Source: Nematopogon swammerdamellus (Eukaryota > Arthropoda > Insecta > Lepidoptera > Adelidae). From it: 64,000 nt of DNA. Numbering within the stretch: position 1 is the stretch's first letter; each line of letters begins with the position of its first letter. The stretch is taken from positions 5,674,545-5,738,544 of the forward strand of contig OX336336.1 of NCBI GenBank assembly GCA_946902875.1, read 5' to 3'. The notes below the pieces were generated by a model. The model saw nothing but the letters and a program-made list of their open reading frames with translations, was not told where the DNA came from and made no database searches. Of this stretch, positions 23,024-34,012 are shown in pieces. Both the position numbers and the translations under genes were made by a program.

Positions 23024-23236
23024 TTTGGGCAACTCTTCTTTTAATTCCGCCACGGTCAACGTAGAATAAATGTAGTGTTGTGTTGGTATATTTTCATCAT
23101 CATTCCACGGAATAAACTCAAAACATAATAACTTCAAATCGTCATAATATTTAATTTTTACTCTACGGTCATGAGTACCAGCGAATGTGGCGCCATCTGA
23201 GATTGACTTCACCTTCACCTCCCCATTGAACACCAT
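23018..23236 (-). CDS. Small unidentified ORF, 72 residues
   Basis: The ATG at 23236 follows AATAA and opens MVFNGEVKVKSISDGATFAG. Later parts read HDRRVKIKYYDDLKL, CFEFIPWNDDE and LTVAELKEELPKI, then TAA. The composition is protein-like, with charged and hydrophobic residues mixed and no low complexity, unlike the other short ORFs nearby. I do not recognise a family. It lacks a signal peptide or membrane segment. It lies directly beside the E repeat and the foldback, so it may belong to a mobile element or be an exon of a longer decayed gene. Confidence 0.4.
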   Translation of the reverse strand: MVFNGEVKVKSISDGATFAGTHDRRVKIKYYDDLKLLCFEFIPWNDDENIPTQHYIYSTLTVAELKEELPKI

Positions 23237-24440
23237 TTATTAACACCATTTGATGTTTATATTTCATTAACATTCATATCTACTTGACTAATTTCTCATG
23301 TACGTCTCACTCGCTCCAACGGGCTTCTCAATGTGTCCATAGTGAGACAGATATGCGGCTACCGCTATTTTTGGTAGAATCGCTAGGCAGGCAGTCAGTC
23401 AGTCAGCGGTACGGAACCACTGCTTTCCAGGCAGGCATTACTCCTTTAATTATAGCGACGCGTTCAAACTCTTGGACTTCAATGGAATGTACGAGTAAGT
23501 ATCTCACATTATCACAAGTAGCAATTAGGAAATCAAAGATCTGTACCTCGTTTTTGAATTTATACCGTTTTTTAATTTATAATTTGTAATGTATACTTTT
23601 AATTAACTAGTACGTACCTATATGTAGTATATTATAGTTTATCATAGTTATTTTTATTATATTTTATTTTACATTCCCACACTCAAGTCTTTTGCTACTA
23701 TCTACTTATATCTCACTACATACGACTCTCAAACATCTAAAGGTTGACTGGGAGAAATTCCTGTAAGGGATAAGTCCGTCTTTACCCCTCATGTAAATTA
23801 CTTATCGTTTGTTACTGTAAAATGCTTTGTAGCAATAAAGTACTTCTATCTACGAGTATCTATCTATCATTTTACCAAACTTGTTGATTCATGTTTCATA
23901 ATAGTTTTAGTAAAATACCGCATTTTTCCAAAGAGGTATTATGTACCTCTTTGCATTTTTCAAACAACGAGTAGCGAGAAAAATTTAATCACTCTATTGA
24001 GTTTTGTTTTGTACATTTCGGCCGCTGAAACCCGATCTAACAAAGATATTCTCTGAATATCCGCGTGCTAGATGGCGCTGCTAGACCAGCCAGTGTCGGT
24101 ACACGGCGTGTAGAATGTGTGCCGAAAAAAGGTCAACGAACAGCGAACCAGCGTTTCTACTTCCACCAAATCATCGCTATCCTAAAGTCTTTAGCATCAT
24201 CGTTAATCGTTCTATTGAAACACCTATTCCATTGTATTAAGACTCAAAACGATACGCGCATGTGGTTGAAAGATGGAATGTTTCCGACAGGCCTGTCGGC
24301 TCAAGAGTCTCGCCGAGGCGAGCGGCAGGTCAAGCTCGATCGTTACGCAAAAGTCGACCGTGTGCGCGTTGATATAAAGTCTTTTTGTAGGCGGCCGCTG
24401 GCGGCGGATGTAACCTTTTATTTGTGAACTTGATATTTGG
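23237..24440. other. No host gene; LINE 3' end
   Basis: 23690-23870 (+) has a LINE 3'-UTR look (AACATCTAAAGGTTGACTGG, GGGATAAGTCCGTC, AGCAATAAAGTAC). Other parts show no assignable feature. Confidence 0.45.
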
Positions 24441-24459
24441 CAGTGGCAGCCGAAAAGTA

Positions 24460-24650
24460 TATTTTGTTTATCACGCGCGGCGGCGCAGGCGCGGGCGCAC
24501 GGTCTTGACAGCGAAAAAAGTGAAAACGGTCGGCGCGTTGCGAAACCAATACCGCTCCCGCCCGCCCGCGCGCTCGCCCCCGCCCGCCCCGCCGCGGCGC
24601 CGCCGCCGCCGGCGACGTCGGACGTGGCTCTTCACCGGAGCCATTGTTCA
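24460..24650. other. CpG-rich patch
   Basis: CGCGCGGCGGCGCAGGCG through CCGCCGCCGCCGGCGACG, followed by TTCAGTTCAGTTGGG, which resembles arthropod initiators (TCAGT). A possible distal promoter about 13 kb upstream of Hr4 exon 1. This is inference only. Confidence 0.3.
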
Positions 24651-24837
24651 GTTCAGTTGGGATGTTTTAGAAATAGATTACTCATGCATGTGTATGAGTT
24701 GGACTTACACATTGTGTGCGTGCATACATACTGTTAGTGTGTTAATATCTAACCGTTGTTTTTTCTGATTATTATGTACTTATATGTAAGTTTTTTTTAT
24801 TGATCGCTTTTATTGATTATTCTCACCCATTAGGTGT

Positions 24838-24990
24838 CTAATGACACCCATGGACATTCGGTCGTATGCGGGGGTTGCGAATGCCATTCTGGCCTGACAG
24901 GTGCCTATTCACGCCCCCCTTGAAGGATCGGGGACTGTACTTGGGGGAAAATAGATGGGCAGGGAGAGCGTTCCAGAGAATCCAGAGACC
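24838..24990 (-). pseudogene. LINE ORF2 C-terminus, in frame
   Basis: The inverted strand reads LWNALPAHLFSPKYS, RSFKGGVNRHLSG, then GIRNPRIRPNVHG and a stop at 24838. The about 49 codons are intact. It is the conserved tail of a non-LTR reverse transcriptase, severely 5'-truncated. Confidence 0.75.
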
Positions 24991-25857
24991 CAGACTTAAG
25001 TCTAAGTCTTTGTAGTGAGAACTCTCAGTAAAATTGTTGGTCTTGCTCTCAAGCTGTGTTTTCGATAGACTGTGGGCGGTGTTATTATGTGGCTAGTCAC
25101 TAAAATACTTGTAATAATATGTATGAAAAAAATAGCCTGCGAAGTTTCTTGCAGGTTCTTCTTTGTGAGTGTAATTGAACAAATGGTGACAAATTCGAGT
25201 GCAGTTAGACTGCCATATGGATGATCAATAAACAATACAATACAAAGATGGATTCACATATTTCAGAGGATTTGGACTGATTTCATTTTATTTATTCGCC
25301 CGTATATTATAACTTCTACACCCGGTTTTGCCGAAATCTACTCGACATGTTATTGTTATATTTGAAATAAACGTACTACGTGGTACGCAATCGAAGCAAC
25401 AATCCTTACGCAATAGTATTTGCATGCGAGCGAATAAAGTAGTATGTGTGTGTGTACATTACTCATAGTTAGTCAGCATATATGTGTAAGTTATTCAACG
25501 TACCTAGACAGGACAATATAGAAAGTTGCATTGTACGTTAATTATTTAAGAAAACTATTTGTATGTGACAACGAAGTTAGAATGTCAGGGTAAGTATAAT
25601 AGGTATATACTTTAAACTTGGAATGTTAATCGATTAAGGAGGCAGCATAATTTGAGGTTTAAAAGCAAAGTTAGGCGTTATCAACTTTATAATAGGGACT
25701 GCAAAAATCAAGTTGAGAATAAAAATATTTTTAATAGGTCGTGTTGAGTATTGTTGAAAATGTCATCATAAATTATAATTACTACTGTTTCCAAAAATAA
25801 TAAAAATTTAAACGTTGATATCATAGAAATCACCTAAAACTCAATGGTTGATATATC

Positions 25858-26155
25858 ACTAGTTTTTGCCCGCGGCTTCGCTCACGGTAGACTCGGTACG
25901 ATGATAATTTATCGCTTCCTTCTCTTATATTCTATGGCTCTCCCGTTCATACTATACTTTCTTTGATACTGCTCAGCCCTAAGGCTATTTAGTGTGATGG
26001 TAAATATACTGTAGTGATATATATATAATATACTATAGCGAGCCTCAAGAACTACTCTTTCCATTTGTGTAACCCGCATCAAAATCTGTTCAGTGGTTCC
26101 GGAGTTTACCTTAAACATACATACAATATACAGACAGATGTTATGTTAGAGATAA
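25858..26155 (+). mobile_element. J-like repeat
   Basis: Head ACTAGTTTTTGCCCGCGGC. The tail region has AAAATCTGTTCAGTGGTTCC and ACATACATACAATATACAGA. The interior is unlike J proper. The preceding 24991-25857 has no assignable gene. Confidence 0.6.
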
Positions 26156-26287
26156 AAGGTGTTTTCTCTGAGGCGACAATTGCAAAAGAAAATGCCCGAT
26201 TAATATATGAAATACTGTAATAGTCCATTTAGTAATTCTAGTGCTTATGACATGACGCCACCTACAGGCCAAAGAACTATTTTGAAG

Positions 26288-26690
26288 GTTGTATCTTAAA
26301 CGGTCATACTGAAAATGGCATTGATTTTGAAATGAAACGATTTTGAGAACCGATGTGTTCTCAAAGCACAATGTCAACGACAAATGCCCCTTACTAGGTG
26401 GTAGGCTCAAATTGTAGCCGACTGGCTTGGTACCACCGTAATGGATGTAAGATGGCCGCATATCAGCCTCGGTTGTGTTCTCCTCTAGTCTAGTATAGCC
26501 AGCAATCCAGGGAAGTCTCCGGTATGGCACCTACCTTCTCGGAGGTGATATTGACTAGTCTGAGCATGTGCTTTGGCCCCTCTGACTCAGTCACCCATAC
26601 CGGATTACATAAAAAAAAAATCTTAAACGGTTATACGGAAAATGGCATTGATTTTGGAATGGAACGATTTTGAGAACCGATGGGTTATGT
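26288..26690. repeat. Pair of direct repeats flanking a SINE
   Basis: About 67 bp at 26288-26355 (TCTTAAACGG, GGCATTGATTTTG, GATTTTGAGAACCGATG) recurs at 26621-26690. The SINE B copy lies between them. Confidence 0.75.
26385..26621 (+). mobile_element. SINE family B
   Basis: Starts CCCCTTACTAGGTGGTAGGC. It has the B core and tail (GTACCACCGTAATGG, CACCTACCTTCTCGGAGG, ATACCGGATTACAT) and a poly-A. Confidence 0.85.
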
Positions 26691-27086
26691 CGGCCTCGAT
26701 AGCTCAGTGGTGCAGACAGTCAACTGTCGCTATTGAATGTTAAGCAACGCTGGGTGCGGTCAGTACTTGGATGGGTGACCGCTGACCGTTGGAGGCTGAC
26801 CGAGGTTCGGATTCCTCGTAAAACTGTAGGTCCCTTCCCTCCTAATCTAACTTGGTGGTAGGGTTTAACCCGCCCGGGTTGGTACCACCGCACTGAATGA
26901 AACGTCGGTCTAAACGGCTATGTAAATAGTTTGTGTTTTCCGACCAGTTCAGTGCAGCCGGCACGATCAAAGGGGAAAGCACTGACATGGCACCTAGTTC
27001 ACCCGGTTTTATGGGCTGACATCAAGGACGTTGTAGGTGATGTAGCCAAACGTGTCAGTTTCCATAAAAAAAAAAAAAAAAAAAAC
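26689..27086 (+). mobile_element. SINE family A, full length
   Basis: An A-box-like TAGCTCAGTGG lies at 26700-26710. A 5S rRNA-like segment spans 26740-26783 (TTAAGCAACGCTGGGTGCGG, AGTACTTGGATGGGTGACCG). A B-box/T-arm-like GAGGTTCGGATTCCTC follows. Then come the shared core, the A tail and about 20 A residues. Total about 395 bp. Both type 1 (5S) and type 2 (tRNA) pol III signals appear present. Confidence 0.9.
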
Positions 27087-27496
27087 AACACCAGCCACGA
27101 GACACCCTGTATAGTATAATATGGAGTAGTTCCTATTTCTTCAGTCAAACACTAGGATCCAAGATGACTAAAACAGGAGAAAGTATTTTTTTTTATTCTT
27201 TTCCAGTGTGAGGTATAGATAACAGAGTGCAACAGACGCTAAATAAAAAGTACTTTGTACTTTTTTGGCGATATCTCGAGCCGGTTGTTGTCGAAATTCG
27301 CAAGTTCGTTCACACGCTCTTATCTGTCAGACGGCGGCTGTCAACTGTCACCTTGTCTCGACTGTGACGGCATCCCCACCTACTCAGGTGCGCCCATACT
27401 TCGTATGTGATTCGTTCATACCTTACAGTTGCCCTTTAAGAAGGGTAACAGAACATTTTGTATTTATTTATTTATTTATTTCATTCGACTCACATT

Positions 27497-27903
27497 TTTT
27501 AGGGTTCCGTATCCAGTACGGGACCGTATTATTAAGCCTACGCCGTCTGTATGTCTGTCTGTCTGTCTGTCCGTCCGAGGGCTGTATCTCTTGAACCGTA
27601 ATAGGTAGCCCGTTGAAATTTTCACAGAATATGTATTATTTATTATTGCCGATATAACAACAAATAATAACAATAAGAAAAAGTTAAAAAAAAATCACGG
27701 GGTTCCCATAGAAGAAACTAAAAAGAGTATGCGCGCACGCCATCTACCGAGAAGACTATGAAGCATTTTAACCAATCATGAATTTTAACTAATACGAAGC
27801 ATTTCATGAACACGCCATAGATGGCGTGAGTGGCGCTGACCAAGACATGGCGATAAGGAACCCTCGGTGCGCGAGTTCGACTCGCACTTGGCCTGTTTTT
27901 AGC
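27497..27903 (+). mobile_element. Family D repeat
   Basis: TTTTTAGGGTTCCGTATCCA through (GTCT)n to GAGTTCGACTCGCACTTGG. Preceded by (TTTA)n at about 27465. The stretch 27087-27496 has no gene. Confidence 0.85.
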
Positions 27904-28080
27904 ATTTATTAAATAAACATGTTAGCAGCTTTCATTCCACATCCTTCCGCATTCCTACTGCCATCGTAAATATTATTTTCCAATTTATAAAAAAAAAAAA
28001 TTTTTGATCCTCAGAGATCTACCCATATGCTTACATGCATTTAATAAACATTTGTTTGTTCGCTTGTCTCGTTCGTTCGT

Positions 28081-28162
28081 CTGTCGACGGACGGACAGAC
28101 AGACAGACAGACGGCGTAGGCTTAGTATTAGGCTTCCGTACGGGATACGGAAACCTAAAAAA
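28081..28162 (-). mobile_element. Family D end fragment
   Basis: (GACG/GACA)n, GGCGTAGGCTTAGTATTAGG, then CGGGATACGGAAACCTAAAA: only the GGGTTCCGTA end of D, inverted. Confidence 0.75.
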
Positions 28163-28464
28163 GCATGACTGGGTGAGATGTGGTGATGTTGACCTCAGTC
28201 ATCGAAATTATGTCAACATTTAAACATAAAACCAAAGGACCAAAAGTTGGCTGGAGGAGAACGCCTACGGCGTTAAGTTGTACCTTTTGCAAAATTTTAA
28301 TAGGCAATAAACATATTTTGATTCGATTTGGTTTTATTTAAACATAAAATAGGGAATAAAGTTATTATACATAGAAAAATTAAGTATTTGTATACAAATA
28401 TCCGTCGCATATGGTCTTTAATCAGTGCGTTCTGCCAGTGATGACTGATGACGTACGGAACTGA

Positions 28465-28835
28465 AAAGTGGACCCTGACAATGGGTCGGATTCACAAAGG
28501 TAAAATCGCTCAGCGAGCTATGGAAAGAGCAATGCTCGGCGTTTCTTTGATCGATATGACGTAATGACGAAATAGACAAAGAACCCAAAGAGTTTGGTCG
28601 CTAGCGCAGCGACGTAATACAAACTTTTGAAAGAACCAAGGAACGACAAAGAACAAAGAACCGACATTGCTCAGAAAATTAGCAAGCTGAAGTGGCAGAG
28701 GGTGCAGTGAGTGTACAGATGACCTAAAAGTGTAGCCGAGAGTGGATGAATGAGAAGAGCGGAAGACCGCGTGTGGTGGCGTGCCTTGAGAGAGGCCTGT
28801 CTCCAGCAGGGACCGATATGGGCTGATTATTGATT
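28465..28835 (+). pseudogene. LINE reverse-transcriptase relic
   Basis: The + strand reads RIHKVKIAQRAMERAMLGVS, which I recognise as a conserved stretch downstream of the RT domain in many insect LINEs. After that stops and shifts break the frame, with RPRVVACLERG- and WWRALRE-like pieces further on. Another LINE 3' end (AGGCAATAAACATATTTTG) precedes it at about 28230-28320. Confidence 0.7.
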
Positions 28836-28956
28836 GATTGATACAAATGTCCACGTGAAGTGAAGCCATCACACAAGGCTCTCGAGCTATTACAGACGAG
28901 AAATGGGACACACTGACTGTTTTTCCCCTATGAATTAATTAAAATAAATTGGATTT

Positions 28957-29120
28957 TTTTTTATGTAAATTGACACGGTTGTCTACTTCACCTACAACAT
29001 CAGTGATGTCAGCTTATAACACCTTGGTGAGCTAGGTGCCATGTCAGTGTTGCACTTTCATCGTGCCGGCCAAACTGAACTGGACGGAAAACACGAACTA
29101 TTTACATAGCCCGACCCACC
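28957..29120 (-). mobile_element. SINE family A, tail half
   Basis: T-run, TGACACGGTTGTCTACTTC, down to CGAACTATTTACATAGCCC. Confidence 0.85.
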
Positions 29121-29434
29121 TAGCTATATTACTTTGCAAGTTGCAATGTTTTCTACGTCATCGATTTATTCGCCGTACAGCGCCCCCAACCAGAGGTCGT
29201 TACACCGCGCGTACGATAATGAACTTTGTGCATAATAATATTTATTTGCCACTGGCAACTAAGTTCTCGTACGTTGACCTTAAAGATAATATTATCTTGT
29301 ACATCATCAAAATTTCAGGTGCTCGACGAAATCTGGCTTCGATGTGACGCGCGGAGAAACGACTCCATTAGCCCGGCTCGACCTCGCCTCGCTCCGCGAA
29401 CCATTTCACCTTTTTCATATTGTACGCCTATTAA

Positions 29435-30400
29435 TGTGCCAGACTTCACTACATTATTATTTCGGCACTTTATGGGCCGTCGTCAGTGGATTAATTATTA
29501 TTAGATATATTATAATGAGGAGGTTAAGAACAAAAGGGCACAAATCCACTTTAGGTTTTTTTTTCAGAAAACACAAAAAACATAATGGTCCCTAAGCCAT
29601 TACAGAAATATTTATTTTAATTTCATATAAAAATACTACTAGTAGAGACATTCGTATCATACAAAGATTTAGAAAAATTGTGCAGTAGTACAAGGAATAC
29701 ATGGATTTGAATTTTGGATTTGTGCCTTTTTGTACTGGAGTAATAATTTGTATATGGATTTGTTACTTTTTGTTCCACAAGTATACAGATATGTGCCCCA
29801 CAAAGTTACAAATAATTGAAAATGTTACTTTTAGAACCTCAGGGCGGCATTATGCACCGAAATTGGTTTGGATTTGTTGCCCTTTTGATGTAAAGTGATC
29901 GAAGAGGAATAATTTAGTGTCGATTTTTTCGGAGTTGCTACCAAAAAGTGACATTTTGAATCAAATGTCACTTTTTGGTAGCTAAAATCAACCGGATTTG
30001 AGTACATTTTGATAATTGCAAGGTGTGGAATCGATGCAATTCATCATTTTAAGTAAAAAAAAAATTGAAACTGTCTAAAGTGGATTTGTTTTTTTTTTTT
30101 TATGGAATCTGACACCGTTGGCTACATCACCTACAACGTCTGTGATGTCAGCCCATAACACCGGGTGAACTAGGTGCCATGTCAGTGCTTCCCCCTTTGA
30201 TCGTGCCGGCTACACTGAACTGGTCGGAAAACACAAACTATTTACATAGCCGTTTCGACCGAAGTTTCATTCAGTGCGGGGGTACCAACCCGGGCGGGTT
30301 AAACCCTACCACCAAGTAAGATTAGGAGGGTGCCCTTTTGTTCTTAACCTCCTCAATTAATCAACTGATGACGGCCCAAAAGGGCCGAAATATTTTGTGT
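29435..30400. mobile_element. Foldback element split by a SINE
   Basis: Left arm (about 29450-29560: GGGCCGTCGTCAG, GAGGAGGTTAAGAACAAAAG, GGCACAAATCCACTTTA) is mirrored on the right by CTAAAGTGGATTTG (about 30076) and, after an inserted SINE, GTGCCCTTTTGTTCTTAACC and CTGATGACGGCCC. The interior repeats a GGATTTGT..C.TTTTG motif (29709, 29755, 29869) and has a perfect 20-bp hairpin (29937-29956 with 29963-29982). A 65-codon ORF inside (29701-29898) appears to be an accident of these repeats. Confidence 0.7.
30088..30331 (-). mobile_element. SINE family A, headless
   Basis: Inverted copy from the T-run and TATGGAATCTGACACCG to CACCAAGTAAGATTAGG, nested in the foldback element. Confidence 0.9.
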
Positions 30401-30657
30401 TTTTGTATATTAAATAGTATTAATTAAATAAAAAGCCAAAAAATTGGTAACAAAAATATAATTTATTGCTAGACTTTACTACAGGTATAATTGCATTTAT
30501 CTGAAGTGTTTGAAATAATATTTCGTCCTTCATTACTCGTATGTGCATTTTAAATTAAAAATGTATTTCTACTACCTTTTCCTATTGTCATATAATATGT
30601 TTCCTATCATGCCTCAATATGTATTGATTTAGATTGAAACCTGAAAATTGATAGATA

Positions 30658-30716
30658 GTTGAAGGCGGTATAAAAGCACAAAAGGGGTCCTTTTGTGCTT
30701 TTGTACCGCCATCAAC
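30658..30716. repeat. 28-bp hairpin with GGCGGT motif
   Basis: GTTGAAGGCGGTATAAAAGC pairs with GCTTTTGTACCGCCATCAAC around CACAAAAGG/CCTTTTGTG. The same GTTGAAGGCGGT...CACCTTCAAC arrangement recurs at about 50380-50430. Confidence 0.75.
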
Positions 30717-30719
30717 TCA

Positions 30720-31511
30720 AGGGTCCGAATAGTAATAAAAAAAAATCATATCAATGGTGCATCTACTTTTATTTTAAAATATACTTTTTTAATTTACTCC
30801 AAGTTTTATTAAAACCATATTAGAATTATTAATCAAATTTATTAAATTTGATTAATAATTAGTATTATTTGTAATTTTATTAAATGTAGCAGGGTTTAAC
30901 AATTTCATGAGAATTACAATTACAATTTATGCAACATTATTAATAAAATAGCAGGCTTTCATTTTTGTTTCCTAATATTATTTAAGTTATCTTGATGGAT
31001 ATCGACTTCTTCGTGGATTTAATGTATTAATATTAAAATCTCACTTTGAAAACCCATAAACATTCCCAAAAGAACAGGAAAGAAAATTATTCAAACACAG
31101 CTGATTTAAAAACTGTGCCAGACGAATACGATTGCGGTAAAGATCTTTGTTCCCAAATCAAATATATTCAGCTCCGCTCCGGATTCGGACTCGAAACAAA
31201 AGATATTTACAAACAAAATGAAATATCGCGATCGATTGTATAAGATAGTGAACGATTTGCAAATTTCTAAATAATCGTCAAAACAGAGCGTTATCTTCAG
31301 ACGTCTGCTGTTCTTATTTTTTAAACATTATTAGATATTGTCCCATTATTTTAAAACCCCTCTAAAACAAATAATTGTTATTATTATATCAGCTTCTACC
31401 TTTGATTCCTTTAACTTTTTTGTTTGTTTGCTATTTTGGAATATTTTACTTACTTTTTCTTATTTCCGTGTTCGTAATCATTTCAGTGCTCCGTTGCTTC
31501 GACTGCCGTTC
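30720..31511. other. No gene seen
   Basis: AT-rich, with a palindromic AATTATTAATCAAATTTATT stretch at about 30825. Short ORFs are unconvincing. Confidence 0.4.
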
Positions 31512-31850
31512 TTATATGGGTCACCGTTCCACCGTTGAGGCCGACCGTAGTTCGGATTCCACGTAAAACTGTAGGTCTCTTCCCTTCTTACCTTACTAGG
31601 AGGAGGGGTTTAATCCGCCCGGGTTTGTACCACCGCACTGAATAGAATGTCTGTCGAAACGACTATGTAGATAGTCTTGTTTTCCGTCTAGTTCAGACGA
31701 GTAGTTCTAGTACATTAGCCGGCACGACCAAAGGTGAGCACTGACTTGGCACTTAGTTCGCCATGGACTGACATCACGCATGTTCTATAACATCATCATG
31801 GCTTCATAACCTATGAGACAAAGCCAACCATGTCAGTTTATTTTAAAAAT
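31512..31850 (+). mobile_element. SINE family A with partial head
   Basis: Starts inside the 5S-like part (ATGGGTCACCG), has GTAGTTCGGATTCCACG, the core and the tail. The tail holds an extra insertion near 31780-31830 and ends GTCAGTTTATTTTAAAA. The following 31851-32549 shows no assignable gene. Confidence 0.8.
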
Positions 31851-32549
31851 ATTTTACAATTTGAATGGACTGTTTTCACTCTTACAAAATTCTGTCATAT
31901 AGTACTAATCACTCAAATAAAAAAATCAAAAAACAATCTGTTAGTTCTTCTTTTTTTTATCTGACAGATTTTAGTAATGCCTTCCGGTATTTAATTTTCT
32001 TAATTTCAAGAAGTGTATACCTCTTTCTCACTTTTATTTGAACGCCACACGTAATACAGCAAATAAAATTTGCTTCAAAATGAATCACCTGCAATGTAAA
32101 AAAAAATCAGTCTCCAAAATCTTACTTGAAGTTGACAAATCTCAATTTTATCTTGTGTATAGCGAGACTTACGAAATAGCAACATCAAATATTGGTTTTA
32201 TATCCCGCGTTTGATGTTTGAAGTTGTAGTTGTAGAAGATTGGAAGGTGTTTCTCGTTATCTATAGATAAGAATGAGTGTATGTCTCTGTCGCTACCTGA
32301 AGTAGACTCACATATGAGGTCAAAAAACGCTTTATCGACCTGGCAAGTCCTCGATTGATAGTGTGTACCTGTTAGACTCTATTAAGGCCCGCACAATCGT
32401 GTAAGTAGAATTCCACAACAAAATGTTATTTATTAGATACACCTAGTTTGTATCATAAATTTCTTCATTTAATTTTTAAGGTGCGGGGGATGTGTGTTGA
32501 TAAGCTTTCCATTTTATATATTTTTTTTCGAAATAAAAAAAAATATATC

Positions 32550-33075
32550 CGAAGCTACGACAGTCATTGCTGATTGATACACACTTTATGACCGCACAAT
32601 ATCTTCTTCTGTACAATTATTTAATAACAGAAGTTAGGACAGTCCTTGCTTATACACACTGTATAACGGCACAATCTCTTGTTCTATACAATATTTAATA
32701 ACTGAAGTTACGACAGTACTTGCTTATACATACTGTATAACGGCACAATCTCTTCTATGCAATTATTTAATAAACGAAATTATGACAATACTTGCTGATA
32801 CACACTTTATAACGGCACAATCTCTTGTTCTATACACTTATTTAATAACCGGAAGTTACGACAGTACTTGCTGATACTCGTACACACTGTATAACGGCAC
32901 AATCTCGTCTTCTATTCAATTATTTAATAACCGGACTTACGACAATCCTTGCTGATTTGCTGATACAGACTGTATAACGGCACAATCTCTTCTTCTATAC
33001 AATTATTTAATAACCGGACTTAAGATAATCCTTGCTGATTTGCTGATACAGACGGTATAACGGCACAATCTCTTC
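32550..33075. repeat. Minisatellite, about 75-85-bp units
   Basis: At least six diverged tandem units, each with TACGACAGT..TTGCT, ACACTGTATAACGGCACAAT and TCTATACAATTATTTAATAA. The array resumes at 33910-34012 after an insertion. Confidence 0.9.
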
Positions 33076-33909
33076 CTTAGGTTTAATCATGTCCAACGTC
33101 TGCTTTCTGTCTGTCTGTCTGTCTGTCCGCTTATAACTCGAGAACCACTGAACCGATTTTAATAAAAAAAAAGCCCCAGTTGCACTCCGGGTGTGCCGGC
33201 AGAAGTGAAAACTTTTTGTATTTCCGTAAATAATTCTTAGGTGGTTATAAAAAAAACTAAACACCCAAAACCTTCCCAAAACAATTTAAACACCGTAACA
33301 TTGCTTAAAAAAGAAAACAAAAGAAAAAAAAACAAAAACAAATTTGAGGGATTCGAACCCATGGTCAAAAAATACAAATCCTACACTCTTACCATTGAGC
33401 TACGAAATCAAATAAAAGACGAAACGAATATCGTATTCCCTTGATTCGCTATTACATAAATCTGACGCTTTTTCGATGAGGCTACGGATCTGCTGGCTGC
33501 CCCATCCGATCTTTTCCGGAACCGCCATCTAGTTGATATAATTAAAATTATTTGAGTTCCTGTTTGCTATTTATAACCGTACGTACCGCCATCTAGTTGA
33601 TATACTCGCTCGATAGAGGGCAGTGTTTAATAGTATTTTGTAACTTAACCCTTATTGCAATGACTTAAGGTTACATTTTAAATAATAAAAATAAATCTGA
33701 CGCTTTTCGAGATCTGACGCCAATCTAACATTTTTTACCCACCTAAAAAAGTGCCTAGCGCCGCTAAAGAAGTTGTCACTTCAAAAATCTACGCATAGCT
33801 TGCTTTTTCCCAACAACTATAGGCTACTTACTATCACGCTAAATGGCTTATGAGGTTAGCAGAGAAGTAAAATATGAGAGCGGGCGGAGCCGCGGGCACA
33901 GCTACATAG
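33076..33909 (-). mobile_element. Element inserted in the minisatellite
   Basis: In inverted orientation it opens near TAGCTGTGCCCGCGGC (33905) and closes after (GACA)n near 33110. A possible 5-bp target duplication TCTTC lies at 33071-33075 and 33910-33914, though this is uncertain because the array itself repeats. Inside is the family F segment 33168-33795, shared with 48957-49429. Confidence 0.65.
33346..33403 (-). repeat. tRNA-like SINE head (family F), copy 1
   Basis: Inverted strand: GTAGCTCAATGGTAAGAG (A-box region), then GGGTTCGAATCCCTC, a perfect B-box and T-arm. Acceptor-stem sequence is not evident and the middle is degenerate (GATTTGTATTTTTTG). I therefore call a tRNA-derived SINE head rather than a tRNA gene. 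Confidence 0.75.
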
Positions 33910-34012
33910 TCTTCTATACAATTGTTTAATAAATAACCGAAGTTACGACAGTCATTGCATTACATAAACGCTGTAAAATGACATAATATCTTCTTCTTTA
34001 CAATTATTTTAA
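33910..34012. repeat. Minisatellite continuation
   Basis: TCTTCTATACAATTGTTTAA, AAGTTACGACAGTCATTGC and TTCTTCTTTACAATTATTTT are diverged units of the array left of the insertion. Confidence 0.75.

Noticed and set aside
26740..26783. 5S rRNA gene
   Set aside because: Only the internal part resembles 5S rRNA, in several SINE copies; both ends of the gene are lacking.
28510..28911. 133-codon open frame on the minus strand
   Set aside because: It is antisense to a recognisable LINE relic (AMERAMLGVS) on the plus strand, so it is a shadow.
29701..29898. 65-codon Cys/Phe-rich ORF as a small secreted protein
   Set aside because: It is built from repeats of the GGATTTGT..C.TTTTG motif inside a foldback element.
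33346..33403. Functional tRNA gene
   Set aside because: A- and B-boxes are good but acceptor stem and anticodon arm do not form, and the same sequence lies in a second repeat copy.
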